NCBI RefSeq assembly: GCF_009741445.1
Contig: NZ_CP046507.1
Coordinates: forward strand, 1,302,001-1,366,000
Length of the DNA: 64,000 nt
Direction of reading: 5' to 3'
Origin: Mycobacterium avium subsp. avium
GTDB lineage: Bacteria; Actinomycetota; Actinomycetes; Mycobacteriales; Mycobacteriaceae
The notes below the pieces were generated by a model. It ran no database searches and was not told where the DNA came from. It saw only the letters and a program-made list of their open reading frames with translations. Position numbers and translations under genes: made by a program. Below, in pieces: positions 8,497 through 22,301 of the stretch. Numbering within the stretch: the first letter of the stretch is position 1; every line of letters starts with the position of its first letter.

Positions 8497-10085
8497 TCGC
8501 CCGTCCCCAGTGGACACACAGCGCCGACGTCGTCGTGATCGGCACCGGCGTCGCCGGATTGGCCGCCGCGCTGGCCGCCCACCGCGCCGGCCGCAGCGTC
8601 GTCGTGCTGAGCAAGGCCGACCAGGCGCGCGGGGCCACCGCCACCCACTACGCGCAGGGCGGCATCGCGGTGGTGTTGCCGCACAACGACGATTCGGTCG
8701 AGGCCCATGTCGCCGACACCGTCGTCGCGGGCGCGGGCCTGTGCGACCCGCAGGCGGTCTACTCGATCGTGGCCGACGGGTACGCGGCGGTCTCCGAATT
8801 GGTCGGTGACGGAGCGCGATTCGACGAATCGGCCCCCGGCCAGTGGGCGCTGACCCGCGAGGGCGGGCACTCCCGGCGCCGCATCGTGCACGCCGGCGGC
8901 GACGCCACCGGCGCCGAGGTGCAGCGCGCGCTCGACCACGCCGCACGGATGCTGGACATCCGCACCGGGCACGTGGCGCTGCGGGTGCTGCACGACGGCT
9001 CCATGGGCGACGAAGCCGTCACCGGCGTGCTGGTCGGCAACCCGCACGGCTACGGGATCATCAGCGCGCCGTCGGTGATCCTGGCCTCCGGCGGTCTCGG
9101 GCACCTCTACGGCGCGACCACCAACCCGGAGGGCTCCACCGGCGACGGCATCGCGCTGGGCCTGTGGGCCGGCGTCGCGGTCAGCGACCTGGAGTTCATC
9201 CAGTTCCATCCCACCATGCTCTTCGCCCCCGGCGCCGGCGGCGGTCGGCGCCCGCTGGTCACCGAGGCCATCCGCGGCGAGGGAGCGAAACTGATTGATT
9301 CCCAAGGTGATTCGGTGACCGCCGGGGTGCACCCGATGGGCGACCTGGCGCCGCGCGACGTGGTCGCCGCCGCCATCGACGCGCGGCTGAAAGCCACCGG
9401 CGACGCCTGCGTCTACCTGGACGCGCGGCACATCTTCGACTTCGCCGACCGGTTCCCGACCGTGACGGCGGCCTGCCGGGCCGCCGGCATCGACCCGGTG
9501 CGCCAACCCATCCCGGTGGTGCCCGGGGCGCACTACAGCTGCGGCGGCGTCGTCACCGACGTGTACGGCCGGACCGAGCTGCCCGGCCTGTTCGCCGCCG
9601 GCGAGGTGGCCCGCACCGGGCTGCACGGCGCCAACCGGCTGGCGTCCAACAGCCTGCTGGAAGGCCTGGTGGTCGGGGGCCGGGCCGGCAGGGCGGCGGC
9701 CGCGCATGCGGCGGAGGCCGGCCGCCCCCGCGCGCTGGCGCCCGAGCCCGTCGCGCACACCGCGCCGCCGCGCGCGGAGCTGCAGGCCGCGATGAGCCGC
9801 GACGCGTCGGTGGTGCGCGACGCGGCCGGGCTGACCCGGTTGTCGGCCACCCTGTCGCAGGCGCCGGCCCGCAGCATCGGCGGCCGCCGCGACTTCGAGG
9901 ACGTGGCGTTGGCCGTCGCCGCCCGCGCGGTCGCGGCCGCGGCCCTGGCCCGCACCGAGAGCCGCGGCTGCCACCACCGCGAGGAGCATCCGCAGGCCGC
10001 GCCCGAGCAGGCGCGCAGCAACCTGCTGCGACTGGCCGACGACCAGACCTCGGTGCTGGTGCAGGCGCTGGCGGCGGTGGTGTGA
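8493..10085 (+). CDS. nadB: L-aspartate oxidase
   Basis: FAD enzyme oxidising L-aspartate to iminoaspartate for NadA. The 530-residue product has the N-terminal dinucleotide-binding motif ([12 protein letters not shown], residues about 16-27), the [11 protein letters not shown] flavin block, the active-site region [11 protein letters not shown] and the C-terminal [11 protein letters not shown] / GLFAAGEVA / [16 protein letters not shown] signatures of the fumarate reductase/aspartate oxidase family. ATG 8493 overlaps the nadA stop, and its end overlaps nadC, so the three genes form one tightly coupled operon. Confidence 0.97.
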   Translation: MIARPQWTHSADVVVIGTGVAGLAAALAAHRAGRSVVVLSKADQARGATATHYAQGGIAVVLPHNDDSVEAHVADTVVAGAGLCDPQAVYSIVADGYAAVSELVGDGARFDESAPGQWALTREGGHSRRRIVHAGGDATGAEVQRALDHAARMLDIRTGHVALRVLHDGSMGDEAVTGVLVGNPHGYGIISAPSVILASGGLGHLYGATTNPEGSTGDGIALGLWAGVAVSDLEFIQFHPTMLFAPGAGGGRRPLVTEAIRGEGAKLIDSQGDSVTAGVHPMGDLAPRDVVAAAIDARLKATGDACVYLDARHIFDFADRFPTVTAACRAAGIDPVRQPIPVVPGAHYSCGGVVTDVYGRTELPGLFAAGEVARTGLHGANRLASNSLLEGLVVGGRAGRAAAAHAAEAGRPRALAPEPVAHTAPPRAELQAAMSRDASVVRDAAGLTRLSATLSQAPARSIGGRRDFEDVALAVAARAVAAAALARTESRGCHHREEHPQAAPEQARSNLLRLADDQTSVLVQALAAVV

Positions 10086-10942
10086 CGATGATCTCGGACT
10101 GCGAGCTCACTGCGGCGCGCGAGATCATCCGGCGCGGCCTGGTCGAGGACCTGCGCTACGGGCCCGACGTCACCACGTTGGCGACGGTGCCCGCCGAGGC
10201 GGTGGCCACCGCGTCGATGGTGCCCCGGCAGCCCGGCGTGATCGCCGGGGTGGACATCGCGCTGCTGGTGCTGGACGAGGTGCTCGGCGCCCGCGGCTAC
10301 CAGGTGCTCGACCGCGTCGAGGACGGCGCCCACCTGCAGCCGGGCCAGTCGCTGCTGACCGTGCGGGCCGAAACCCGCGGTCTGCTGACCGCGGAGCGCA
10401 CCATGCTGAACCTGATCTGCCACCTGTCCGGGATCGCCACCACGACGGCGCACTGGGTGGCCGCCGTGCAAGGCACCAAGGCCCAGGTGCGCGACACCCG
10501 CAAGACCCTGCCCGGCCTGCGGGCGTTGCAGAAATACGCGGTCCGGGTCGGCGGCGGCGTCAACCACCGGCTCGGTCTCGGCGACGCCGCGCTGATCAAG
10601 GACAACCACGTGGTGGCGGCCGGGTCGGTGGTCGACGCGCTGCGGGCGGTGCGGGACGCGGCGCCGGAGCTGCCCTGCGAGGTGGAGGTCGACTCGCTTG
10701 AGCAGCTCGACGAGGTGCTGCCGGAAAAGCCCGAACTGGTGCTGCTGGACAACTTCCCGGTGTGGCAGACGCAGATGGCCGTGCAGCGGCGCGACGCGCG
10801 CGCCCCCGCGGTCCTGCTCGAGTCCTCCGGCGGCCTCAGCCTGGAGAACGCCGCCGACTACGCCGCGACCGGGGTGGATTACCTGGCCGTCGGCGCGCTG
10901 ACCCATTCGGTGCGGGTGCTCGACATCGGCCTGGACATGTAG
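10082..10942 (+). CDS. nadC: Nicotinate-nucleotide pyrophosphorylase (quinolinate phosphoribosyltransferase)
   Basis: Decarboxylating transfer of phosphoribosyl to quinolinate, giving nicotinate mononucleotide. The 286-residue product has the substrate-binding arginine/lysine block RDTRKTLPGLRALQKYAV, the GGGVNHR loop, KDNH and the LESSGG and GVDYLAVGALTHS phosphate-binding ends. The start is GTG 10082 overlapping the nadB stop, or ATG 10088. The gene Rv1597, which I recall following nadC in H37Rv, is absent. Confidence 0.97.
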   Translation: MTMISDCELTAAREIIRRGLVEDLRYGPDVTTLATVPAEAVATASMVPRQPGVIAGVDIALLVLDEVLGARGYQVLDRVEDGAHLQPGQSLLTVRAETRGLLTAERTMLNLICHLSGIATTTAHWVAAVQGTKAQVRDTRKTLPGLRALQKYAVRVGGGVNHRLGLGDAALIKDNHVVAAGSVVDALRAVRDAAPELPCEVEVDSLEQLDEVLPEKPELVLLDNFPVWQTQMAVQRRDARAPAVLLESSGGLSLENAADYAATGVDYLAVGALTHSVRVLDIGLDM

Positions 10943-10948
10943 CGGGTT

Positions 10949-10965
10949 GGGCGCCTTGGGCGCCC
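10949..10965 (+). terminator. Stem-loop after nadC
   Basis: A perfect 7-bp stem GGGCGCC-TTG-GGCGCCC with a 3-nt loop begins 6 bp after the nadC stop. It lacks a U-tract, as many mycobacterial intrinsic terminators do. It separates nadABC from the convergent DDN-like gene. Confidence 0.5.
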
Positions 10966-11053
10966 GAGTGGGCATCCTGGGCGTTCGGTGTAGCACCAGG
11001 TAGCGACTTCTCGGCGTGTCGGCGCCGCCAGCGCACACTCGACGCCGATCGGC

Positions 11054-14812
<3,759 letters not shown>

Positions 14813-14816
<4 letters not shown>

Positions 14817-15433
14817 CAAGTAAATCGGTTGTTGTCCTCGACTACGGCTCGGGCAACCTGCGGTCGGCGCAGCGCGCGCTGGAGCGGGTCGGCGCCTCGG
14901 TGCAGGTGACCGCCGACGCCGACGCCGCCGCGGCCGCCGACGGACTGGTGGTGCCCGGCGTCGGCGCTTACGAGGCATGCATGACCGGGCTGCGCAAGAT
15001 CGGCGGGGACCGCATCATCGCCGAGCGGGTCGCGGCGGGGCGTCCGGTGCTGGGCGTGTGCGTCGGGATGCAGATCCTGTTCGCCCGCGGCGTCGAATTC
15101 TCGGTGGAGACCTCCGGATGCGGGCAGTGGCCGGGATCGGTGACACGCCTGCAGGCGCCGGTGATCCCGCACATGGGCTGGAACGTGGTCGAATCCGGGC
15201 CGGGCAGCGTGCTGTTCCGCGGCCTCGACGCCGACACCCGGTTCTACTTCGTGCACTCCTACGCCGCCCAACAGTGGGAGGGTTCGCCCGAGGCGGTGCT
15301 GACCTGGTCGCGCCACGAGGGGCCGTTTCTGGCCGCGGTCGAGGACGGCCCGCTGTCGGCCACGCAGTTTCACCCGGAGAAGAGCGGGGATGCCGGCGCG
15401 GCCGTGCTGCGCAATTGGATTGAGCGCCTGTGA
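14813..15433 (+). CDS. hisH: Imidazole glycerol phosphate synthase, glutaminase subunit
   Basis: Class I glutamine amidotransferase of 206 residues that feeds ammonia to HisF. The nucleophile is the Cys in [11 protein letters not shown], and the catalytic His-Glu pair is in [12 protein letters not shown] 14813 overlaps hisB, and its TGA overlaps a GTG upstream of hisA. It forms a heterodimer with the hisF product encoded further down the same operon. Confidence 0.96.
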
Positions 15434-15453
15434 AAAGCAGCTCAGGAGGGAAT

Positions 15454-16185
15454 GTGTTGATCTTGTTGCCCGCGGTCGACGTGGTCGACGGCCGCGCCGT
15501 GCGTTTGGTGCAGGGCAAGGCGGGCAGTGAAACCGAATACGGCTCGGCGCTGGACGCCGCGCTGGGCTGGCAGCGCGACGGCGCGGAATGGATCCATCTG
15601 GTGGACCTAGACGCGGCGTTCGGACGCGGGTCCAACCGCGAGCTGCTCGCCGAGGTGGTCGGCAAGCTGGACGTGCAGGTGGAGCTGTCCGGCGGGATTC
15701 GCGACGACGATTCGCTGGCCGCGGCGCTGGCCACCGGCTGCGCCCGGGTGAACCTGGGCACCGCGGCGCTGGAGAACCCGCAGTGGTGCGCCCGGGCGAT
15801 CGGCGAGCACGGCGACAAGGTCGCCGTCGGGCTGGACGTCCAGACCATCGACGGGCAGCACCGGCTGCGCGGCCGCGGCTGGGAAACCGACGGTGGCGAC
15901 CTGTGGGAGGTGCTGGAACGCCTTGAGCGGCAAGGCTGTTCGCGGTACGTGGTTACCGACGTCACCAAGGACGGCACGCTGGGCGGCCCGAACCTGGACC
16001 TGCTGGGCGCGGTGGCCGACCGCACCGACGCACCGGTGATCGCCTCCGGCGGGGTGTCCAGCCTGGACGACCTGCGTGCCATAGCCACGCTCACCGGCCG
16101 CGGGGTCGAGGGCGCCATCGTCGGCAAGGCCCTCTACGCCGGGCGATTCACCCTGCCCCAGGCGCTGGCCGCGGTCGCGGAGTAA
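15454..16185 (+). CDS. hisA: ProFAR isomerase, probably bifunctional HisA/TrpF (PriA)
   Basis: TIM-barrel isomerase. In mycobacteria the enzyme (PriA) also performs phosphoribosylanthranilate isomerisation for tryptophan synthesis; no separate trpF is in the window, although the trp genes are nearby. The barrel phosphate-binding motifs [10 protein letters not shown] and [17 protein letters not shown] are clear. GTG 15454 is chosen because AGGAGGG lies at 15444-15450 and the product then starts [11 protein letters not shown] like M. tuberculosis; TTG 15457 has better spacing and GTG 15430 overlaps hisH. Confidence 0.94.
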   Translation: MLILLPAVDVVDGRAVRLVQGKAGSETEYGSALDAALGWQRDGAEWIHLVDLDAAFGRGSNRELLAEVVGKLDVQVELSGGIRDDDSLAAALATGCARVNLGTAALENPQWCARAIGEHGDKVAVGLDVQTIDGQHRLRGRGWETDGGDLWEVLERLERQGCSRYVVTDVTKDGTLGGPNLDLLGAVADRTDAPVIASGGVSSLDDLRAIATLTGRGVEGAIVGKALYAGRFTLPQALAAVAE

Positions 16186-16191
16186 CGCCGC

Positions 16192-16992
16192 ATGGACCTG
16201 GACGCGTTGGTGGCGCGGGCGTCGGCGATCCTCGACGACGCCTCGAAGCCCTTCCTCGCCGGTCACCGCGCCGACTCCGCGGTCCGCAAGAAGGGCAACG
16301 ACTTTGCCACGGACGTCGACCTCGCCATCGAGCGGCAGGTGGTCGCCGCGCTGGTGGACGCCACCGGGATCGGGGTGCACGGCGAGGAGTTCGGCGGTTC
16401 GGCCGTCGACTCGGAATGGGTGTGGGTGCTCGACCCGGTGGACGGCACGTTCAACTACGCGGCCGGGTCCCCGATGGCCGGGATCCTGCTGGCCCTGCTG
16501 CACCACGGCGACCCGGTGGCCGGGCTGACCTGGTTGCCGTTCCTCGACCAGCGCTACACCGCGGTGACCGGCGGCCCGCTGCGCAAGAACGAAATCCCGC
16601 GTCCGCCACTGACTTCCATCGACCTGGCCGACGCCCTGGTCGGGGCCGGATCGTTCAGCGCGGACGCCCGCGGCCGGTTCCCGGGGCGCTACCGGATGGC
16701 GGTGCTGGAAAACCTCAGCCGGGTCTCGTCCCGGTTGCGCATGCACGGCTCCACCGGCCTGGATCTGGCCTATGTCGCCGACGGGATATTGGGCGCGGCG
16801 GTCAGTTTCGGCGGACACGTGTGGGACCACGCCGCCGGGGTGGCGCTGGTGCGGGCCGCCGGCGGCGTGGTGACCGACCTGGCCGGGCGGCCGTGGACCC
16901 CGGCCTCGGATTCGGCGCTGGCCGCCGGACCCGGCGCGCACGCCGAGATCCTGGACATCCTGGGCAATATCGGGCGACCGGAGGACTACTGA
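16192..16992 (+). CDS. impA: Inositol monophosphatase family protein
   Basis: A 266-residue Mg/Li-sensitive phosphatase fold protein equivalent to Rv1604. Metal-binding motifs are [13 protein letters not shown] and WDHAAG, all intact. It probably dephosphorylates inositol-1-phosphate for phosphatidylinositol and mycothiol supply. Its place between hisA and hisF also permits a histidinol-phosphatase role, since members of this family (HisN) do that step in actinobacteria; I recall a separate hisN in M. tuberculosis. It starts 6 bp after hisA and ends 1 bp before hisF. Confidence 0.93.
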   Translation: MDLDALVARASAILDDASKPFLAGHRADSAVRKKGNDFATDVDLAIERQVVAALVDATGIGVHGEEFGGSAVDSEWVWVLDPVDGTFNYAAGSPMAGILLALLHHGDPVAGLTWLPFLDQRYTAVTGGPLRKNEIPRPPLTSIDLADALVGAGSFSADARGRFPGRYRMAVLENLSRVSSRLRMHGSTGLDLAYVADGILGAAVSFGGHVWDHAAGVALVRAAGGVVTDLAGRPWTPASDSALAAGPGAHAEILDILGNIGRPEDY

Positions 16993-16993
16993 G

Positions 16994-17791
16994 ATGAGCC
17001 CGAACTCCAGCGGCCTGGCGGTACGCGTGATCCCCTGCCTGGACGTCGACGACGGGCGGGTGGTCAAGGGCGTCAACTTCGAAAACCTCAGGGACGCAGG
17101 CGATCCCGTCGAACTTGCCGCCGTCTACGACGCCGAGGGCGCCGACGAGCTCACCTTCCTCGACGTGACCGCGTCGTCGTCGGGCCGCGCCACCATGCTG
17201 GACGTGGTGCGCCGCACCGCCGAACAGGTCTTCATTCCGCTCACCGTCGGCGGCGGGGTGCGCACGGTGGCCGACGTCGACGTGCTGCTGCGGGCCGGAG
17301 CCGACAAGGTCTCGGTCAACACCGCCGCGATCGCGCGCCCCGAGCTGCTCGAGGAGATGGCGCGGCAGTTCGGCTCCCAGTGCATCGTGCTGTCCGTGGA
17401 CGCCCGCACGGTGCCGCCGGGCGCGGTGCCCACCCCGTCGGGCTGGGAGGTCACCACCCACGGCGGACGGCGCGGCACCGGCATCGATGCCGTCGAATGG
17501 GCTTCCCGCGGAGCCGATTTGGGCGTGGGGGAGATCCTGCTGAACTCGATGGACGCCGACGGCACCAAGGCCGGGTTCGACCTGGAGATGCTGCAGGCGG
17601 TGCGGTCCGCGGTCACCGTGCCGGTGATCGCCAGCGGCGGCGCCGGGGCGGCCGAACACTTCGCGCCCGCGATCGAGGCCGGGGCTGACGCGGTGTTGGC
17701 GGCCAGCGTTTTCCACTTCCGGGAGCTGACCATCGGACAGGTCAAGGCCGCCATGGCCGAGGCGGGCATACCGGTGAGGATGGTGCGATGA
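16994..17791 (+). CDS. hisF: Imidazole glycerol phosphate synthase, cyclase subunit
   Basis: TIM-barrel cyclase of 265 residues forming imidazole glycerol phosphate and AICAR with ammonia from HisH. The catalytic aspartates are in [14 protein letters not shown] and [14 protein letters not shown], and the phosphate loops are TVGGGVRT and [15 protein letters not shown] 16994 follows impA by 1 bp and its TGA overlaps hisI. Confidence 0.97.
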   Translation: MSPNSSGLAVRVIPCLDVDDGRVVKGVNFENLRDAGDPVELAAVYDAEGADELTFLDVTASSSGRATMLDVVRRTAEQVFIPLTVGGGVRTVADVDVLLRAGADKVSVNTAAIARPELLEEMARQFGSQCIVLSVDARTVPPGAVPTPSGWEVTTHGGRRGTGIDAVEWASRGADLGVGEILLNSMDADGTKAGFDLEMLQAVRSAVTVPVIASGGAGAAEHFAPAIEAGADAVLAASVFHFRELTIGQVKAAMAEAGIPVRMVR

Positions 17792-18135
17792 TGCTCGACC
17801 CGCAGATCGCCGCTCGGCTGAAGCGCAACGCCGACGGCCTGGTCACGGCGGTGGTGCAGGAGCGCGGCAGCAGGGACGTGCTGATGGTCGCCTGGATGGA
17901 CGACGCGGCATTGGCCCGCACGCTGGAAACCCGTGAGGCAACCTATTATTCGCGCTCACGCGGCCAGCAGTGGGTCAAGGGGGAGACGTCGGGGCACACC
18001 CAGTACGTCCACTCGGTGCGGCTGGACTGCGACGGCGACACCGTGTTGTTGACCGTCGATCAGGTCGGCGGCGCCTGCCACACCGGCGACCACAGCTGCT
18101 TCGACGCCGACGTGCTGCTGCACCCGCAGGACTAG
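17788..18135 (+). CDS. hisI: Phosphoribosyl-AMP cyclohydrolase
   Basis: A 115-residue Zn/Mg hydrolase opening the purine ring of PR-AMP. Signatures are [27 protein letters not shown], the metal site DCDGDTVLL and the Zn cysteines in [12 protein letters not shown]. It is the mono-functional form without a fused HisE; hisE and hisG lie elsewhere in mycobacteria. It is the last gene of the his cluster. Confidence 0.97.
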   Translation: MMLDPQIAARLKRNADGLVTAVVQERGSRDVLMVAWMDDAALARTLETREATYYSRSRGQQWVKGETSGHTQYVHSVRLDCDGDTVLLTVDQVGGACHTGDHSCFDADVLLHPQD

Positions 18136-18237
18136 GGCGGGGTCAGGCCGGCGGCAGGTCGAGCCCGGCGCCTGACCAGCGTGTCGGGAGTCACTTCCGG
18201 GGGCGTCGGCGCATCACTTGGACGAGAATGGCACGCA

Positions 18238-19344
18238 ATGTCGAAATGGTTGTCCCGGAACGTGTTGTCCTGGACCGTGGTGGTGCCGGTGCTCGCCGTC
18301 GTCGTGCTGGCATTGATCTGGGGCGAGCGACTGGGGCCGGTGCTGGTCGCGCTGGCCGCGCTGTTCCTGATCGGCGCGGTGGTGGCCGCGGTGCATCACG
18401 CCGAGGTGGTCGCGCACCGGATCGGCGAGCCGTTCGGGTCGCTGGTGCTCGCGGCCGCGGTGACCATCATCGAAGTGGCGCTGATCGTCGAGCTGATGGC
18501 GTCCGGCGGCAACGAGACGGCGACCCTGGCCCGGGACACGGCGTTCGCCGCGCTGATGATCACCACCAACGGCATCGCCGGGCTGTCGCTGCTGCTCGGG
18601 TCGCGCCGCTACGGCGTCACGTTGTTCAACGCCGAGGGCAGCGGCGCCGCGCTGGCCACGCTGACCACCCTGGCGACGCTCAGCCTGGTGCTGCCGGCGT
18701 TCACCACCACCCAGGTGGGCAAGGAGTTCTCGCCCGGCCAGCTCACCTTCGCCGCGGTCGCCTCGCTGCTGGTCTACCTGCTGTTCGTGTTCACGCAGAC
18801 GGTGCGGCACCGCGACTTCTTCCTGCCGATCGCGCAGAAGGGGCAGAAGAGCCTGTTCGAGGACGAGAGCCACGCGGATCCGCCCAGCACCCGCGAGGCG
18901 CTGGTCAGCCTGGTGCTGCTGCTGTGTGCGCTGGTGGCGGTGGTGGGGCTGGCCGAGGAGGAGTCACCGGCCGTCGAGCGGGCGGTCACCGCGGTGGGCT
19001 TCCCGCAGACGTTCGTGGGTGTGATCATCGCGGCGCTGGTGCTGCTGCCCGAGACCCTGGCGGCCGTGCGGGCCGCCCGCCAGGGCCGCATCCAGATCAG
19101 CCTGAACCTGGCCTACGGCTCGGCGATGGCCAGCATCGGGCTCACCATCCCGGCGATCGCGCTGGCCTCGATCTGGCTGAAGGGTCCGCTGGTGCTCGGG
19201 CTGGGCGCCATCCAGCTGGTATTGCTGGCCCTGACCGTGGTGATCAGCGTGCTGACCGTCGTGCCCGGGCGGGCCACCCGGCTGCAGGGCGAGGTGCATC
19301 TGGTGCTGCTGGCCGCCTACGTCTTCCTGGCGGTCAGCCCGTGA
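18238..19344 (+). CDS. chaA: Ca2+(Na+)/H+ antiporter ChaA
   Basis: The 368-residue product has about eleven transmembrane segments. It carries the cation/proton exchanger repeats AAVTIIEVALIVELM and ALVLLPETLAAVRAARQGRIQ, each with the key acidic residue, and NLAYGSAMASIGLTIP. It is equivalent to Rv1607. The start is ATG 18238; GAGAAT 8 nt upstream may be the -10 of a leaderless transcript. The gene converges with bcpB, and the two stop codons are 3 bp apart. Confidence 0.93.
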   Translation: MSKWLSRNVLSWTVVVPVLAVVVLALIWGERLGPVLVALAALFLIGAVVAAVHHAEVVAHRIGEPFGSLVLAAAVTIIEVALIVELMASGGNETATLARDTAFAALMITTNGIAGLSLLLGSRRYGVTLFNAEGSGAALATLTTLATLSLVLPAFTTTQVGKEFSPGQLTFAAVASLLVYLLFVFTQTVRHRDFFLPIAQKGQKSLFEDESHADPPSTREALVSLVLLLCALVAVVGLAEEESPAVERAVTAVGFPQTFVGVIIAALVLLPETLAAVRAARQGRIQISLNLAYGSAMASIGLTIPAIALASIWLKGPLVLGLGAIQLVLLALTVVISVLTVVPGRATRLQGEVHLVLLAAYVFLAVSP

Positions 19345-19347
19345 CGG

Positions 19348-19806
19348 TCAGGCCCGGGCGCGCAGCGTGGCCAGCGCCTTGTCGGCGTGGGTGTCCATGT
19401 TGAACTCGCTGGAGATCACGTCGAGCACGGTGCGGTCGGTGTCGATGACGAACGTGGTGCGCTTGACCGGCAGCAGCTTGCTCAGCAGTCCACGCTTGAC
19501 GCCGAACTGGGCGGCCACCGCGCCATCGGTATCCGACAGCAGCGGATAGTCGAACTTCTGCAGCTCGGCGAACTTGGCCTGCTTGTCCACCGGGTCGGCG
19601 CTGATGCCCACCCGGTTGGCGCCGACGGCGGCGAACTCGGCGGCCAGGTCGCGGAAGTGACACGCCTCCTTGGTGCACCCGGGCGTCATCGCCGCCGGGT
19701 AGAAGAACAGGACGACGGGCCCCGCGGCGAGCAGGTCGCTGAGCTTGCGCGGCGTTCCCGTCTGGTCGGGCAGTTCGAAGTCCGCGACGGTGTCACCAGG
19801 TTTCAT
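19348..19806 (-). CDS. bcpB: Peroxiredoxin Q/BCP family (thiol peroxidase)
   Basis: A 152-residue atypical two-Cys peroxiredoxin that reduces hydroperoxides. The peroxidatic Cys is in [13 protein letters not shown] and the resolving Cys follows five residues later, the PrxQ pattern. FELPDQTG and FFYPAA are also typical. The start is ATG 19806 ([10 protein letters not shown]). A strong 14-bp inverted repeat begins 31 bp upstream in the divergent region with trpE. Confidence 0.95.
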   Translation of the reverse strand: MKPGDTVADFELPDQTGTPRKLSDLLAAGPVVLFFYPAAMTPGCTKEACHFRDLAAEFAAVGANRVGISADPVDKQAKFAELQKFDYPLLSDTDGAVAAQFGVKRGLLSKLLPVKRTTFVIDTDRTVLDVISSEFNMDTHADKALATLRARA

Positions 19807-19837
19807 GGGCGACACGCTACGCGCGCCGCCGCCGGTC

Positions 19838-19883
19838 GTAACGCCACGGCGGAAAATGGGCCGCGAATTCGCCGTGGCGTTAC
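19838..19883. repeat. 14-bp perfect inverted repeat between bcpB and trpE
   Basis: GTAACGCCACGGCG (19838-19851) and CGCCGTGGCGTTAC (19870-19883) are exact reverse complements around an 18-bp loop. It is the strongest palindrome in the window. It may be a shared operator, an RNA hairpin in the trpE leader, or a dispersed palindromic element. Confidence 0.75.
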
Positions 19884-19892
19884 ATCCGCGGA

Positions 19893-19962
19893 CGGGCCGG
19901 GCCACCGGGCCGCGGGCGGGCCGAGCCAGCGGGCGCGGGCGGGCCGAGCCACCGGGCCGCGT
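19893..19962. repeat. Imperfect 23-bp tandem repeat, three units, in the trpE leader
   Basis: Units begin at 19893, 19917 and 19940 with consensus CGGGCCGAGCCACCGGGC(C)GCGGG and 2-3 differences each. It ends 16 bp before the trpE start, just ahead of the GGGAGG Shine-Dalgarno. The arrangement looks like a VNTR whose copy number could differ between strains and change trpE spacing. Confidence 0.7.
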
Positions 19963-19978
19963 CTGGGAGGATGGGTCG

Positions 19979-21511
19979 GTGCACGCCCACCTCGCCGCGA
20001 CGACCTCACGAGAGGATTTCCGCCAGCTGGCGGCCGAGCACCGCGTGGTCCCGGTGACCCGCAAGGTGCTGGCCGACAGCGAGACGCCGCTGTCGGCCTA
20101 CCGCAAACTCGCCGCCAACCGCCCGGGCACCTTCCTGCTGGAGTCGGCCGAGCACGGCCGGTCCTGGTCGCGGTGGTCGTTCATCGGCGCCGGGTCGCCG
20201 TCGGCGCTGACCGTGCGCGACGGGGAAGCCGGCTGGCTGGGGGTGGTGCCGCAGGACGCACCGACCGGCGGCGATCCGCTGCAGGCGCTGCGCGCCACCC
20301 TGGACCTGCTGGCCACCGGGCCGCTGAGCGGGCTGCCGCCGTTGTCGGGCGGCATGGTCGGCTTCTTCGCCTACGACCTGGTGCGGCGCCTGGAGCGGCT
20401 GCCCGAGCTGGCCGTCGACGACCTGGGCCTGCCGGACATGCTGCTGCTGCTGGCCACCGATCTGGTGGCCGTCGACCACCACGAGGGCACCATCACGCTG
20501 ATCGCCAACGCGGTGAACTGGAACGGGACCGACGAACGGGTCGACGAGGCCTACGACGACGCCGTCGCCCGGCTGGACGTGATGACCGCGGCGCTGGGCC
20601 AGCCGCTGGCCTCCACCGTGGCCACCTTCGAGCGGCCCGAGCCGCGCTACCGCGCGCAGCGCAGCGTCGAGGAGTACGGCAAGATCGTCGACTACCTCGT
20701 CGAGCAGATCGCCGCCGGTGAGGCGTTTCAGGTGGTGCCCTCGCAGCGGTTCGAAATGGACACCGACGTCGACCCGATCGACGTGTACCGGATGTTGCGG
20801 GTCACCAACCCCAGCCCCTACATGTATCTGCTGCATGTACCGAATGATGCTGGGGGAACGGACTTTTCGATCGTCGGGTCCAGCCCGGAGGCTCTGGTCA
20901 CGGTGGCCGACGGCGTCGCGACCACCCACCCGATCGCCGGGACCCGGTGGCGCGGGCAGACCGACGAAGAGGACCAGCTGCTGGAAAAGGAGCTGCTGGC
21001 CGACGAGAAGGAACGCGCCGAGCATCTGATGCTGGTCGATCTGGGCCGCAACGATCTGGGCCGGGTGTGCGCGCCGGGCACCGTCCGGGTCGACGACTAC
21101 AGCCACATCGAGCGCTACAGCCACGTCATGCATCTGGTCTCGACGGTGACCGGCGTGCTCGACGAGGGCAGGACCGCCCTGGACGCGGTGACGGCCTGCT
21201 TCCCGGCCGGCACCCTGTCGGGTGCGCCGAAGGTCCGGGCGATGGAGCTGATCGAAGAGGTGGAGAAGACGCGCCGCGGCCTCTACGGCGGCGTGGTCGG
21301 CTACCTGGACTTCGCCGGCAACGCCGACTTCGCCATCGCCATCCGCACCGCGCTGATGCGCGGCGGCACCGCCTACGTGCAATCGGGTGGCGGGGTGGTG
21401 GCGGACTCCAACGGCCCCTACGAATACACCGAGGCCACCAACAAGGCGCGCGCGGTGCTCGGCGCGATCGCGGCCGCCGAGACGCTGACCGAACCGGGCG
21501 CGCGGCGATGA
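19979..21511 (+). CDS. trpE: Anthranilate synthase component I
   Basis: Converts chorismate to anthranilate with the TrpG amidotransferase. The 510-residue product has the N-terminal feedback domain including LLESAE (tryptophan-binding) and the chorismate-binding C-terminal domain with [29 protein letters not shown] and [23 protein letters not shown] 19979 with GGGAGG upstream gives [14 protein letters not shown], matching M. tuberculosis. An in-frame extension to 19745 crosses the tandem repeat and inverted repeat and is not expected to be coding. It overlaps the next gene by 4 bp. Confidence 0.97.
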   Translation: MHAHLAATTSREDFRQLAAEHRVVPVTRKVLADSETPLSAYRKLAANRPGTFLLESAEHGRSWSRWSFIGAGSPSALTVRDGEAGWLGVVPQDAPTGGDPLQALRATLDLLATGPLSGLPPLSGGMVGFFAYDLVRRLERLPELAVDDLGLPDMLLLLATDLVAVDHHEGTITLIANAVNWNGTDERVDEAYDDAVARLDVMTAALGQPLASTVATFERPEPRYRAQRSVEEYGKIVDYLVEQIAAGEAFQVVPSQRFEMDTDVDPIDVYRMLRVTNPSPYMYLLHVPNDAGGTDFSIVGSSPEALVTVADGVATTHPIAGTRWRGQTDEEDQLLEKELLADEKERAEHLMLVDLGRNDLGRVCAPGTVRVDDYSHIERYSHVMHLVSTVTGVLDEGRTALDAVTACFPAGTLSGAPKVRAMELIEEVEKTRRGLYGGVVGYLDFAGNADFAIAIRTALMRGGTAYVQSGGGVVADSNGPYEYTEATNKARAVLGAIAAAETLTEPGARR

Positions 21512-22188
21512 CCGAGGCCCGCGCGCGGAGGCTGGACGGCCGCTGGTTGATCCGGATCGCCCAGCTGCTGCTGGTGATCGCGGCCGTGGGGTTGTGGGTG
21601 GCCGCGCGCCTGCCGTGGGTGGTGATCCGCTCGTTCGACGGGCTGGGGCCGCCCAAGGCGGTGACCCTGTCCGGCGGGACGTGGTCGACGGCGTTGCTGC
21701 CGCTGGCGTTGCTGCTGCTGGCCGCCGCGGTCGCCGCGATCGCGGTGCGCGGGTGGCTGCTGCGCGCGCTGGCCGGCCTGCTGGCGGTGGCCAGCCTGGC
21801 GGTCGGCTACCTGGGCGTCAGCCTATGGGTGCTGCCCGACGTCGCGGTGCGCGGCACCGAGCTGGCGCACCTGTCGGTGATCTCGCTGGTCGGCAGCGAG
21901 CGGCGGTACCTGGGCGCCGGGATCACGGTGGCCGCCGCCGCGCTCACGCTGATCGCCGCCGTGCTGCTGATGCGTTCCGCGTCGGACCCGAAGTCCGCCC
22001 GGTCGAGCGCACTGAAGTACGCGACACCGGCGACGCGCCGCTCGATTACGCGACGTAACGCGGCCGACGGAGCGATGCTGGAGCAGCCGGAGACGCCGGA
22101 AATGTCGGAGCGGATGATCTGGGACGCCCTTGACGAGGGGCGCGACCCGACCGATCGACCCAGCGGGTCCGACACCGAGGGTCGGTGA
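21508..22188 (+). CDS. Trp-biosynthesis-associated membrane protein (Rv1610 homologue)
   Basis: A 226-residue protein with four hydrophobic segments (about residues 16-35, 60-80, 84-108 and 142-165) followed by a charged cytoplasmic tail. It belongs to the actinobacterial family of membrane proteins that sit between trpE and trpC. The function is unknown; a role in tryptophan or precursor transport has been guessed from position. ATG 21508 overlaps the trpE stop. Confidence 0.88.
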   Translation: MTEARARRLDGRWLIRIAQLLLVIAAVGLWVAARLPWVVIRSFDGLGPPKAVTLSGGTWSTALLPLALLLLAAAVAAIAVRGWLLRALAGLLAVASLAVGYLGVSLWVLPDVAVRGTELAHLSVISLVGSERRYLGAGITVAAAALTLIAAVLLMRSASDPKSARSSALKYATPATRRSITRRNAADGAMLEQPETPEMSERMIWDALDEGRDPTDRPSGSDTEGR

Positions 22189-22301
22189 CGGGACGCGAGC
22201 CGCGGGCCGCTACCCTTCATTGACGTCGTCGCAATCGGCTGGGGAACAACGAAGTGGCCGTGGGATGACGGCGGGCGACAGGGCGAAGGGAAACGACAGG
22301 C

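Noticed and set aside
19745..19978. 78-codon extension of TrpE
   Set aside because: It is composed of the tandem repeat and inverted repeat and overlaps the start of bcpB; the Shine-Dalgarno is just before GTG 19979.
19807..19978. Trp attenuator leader peptide before trpE
   Set aside because: No short frame with a run of Trp codons was found; only the inverted repeat and GC-rich repeats are present.
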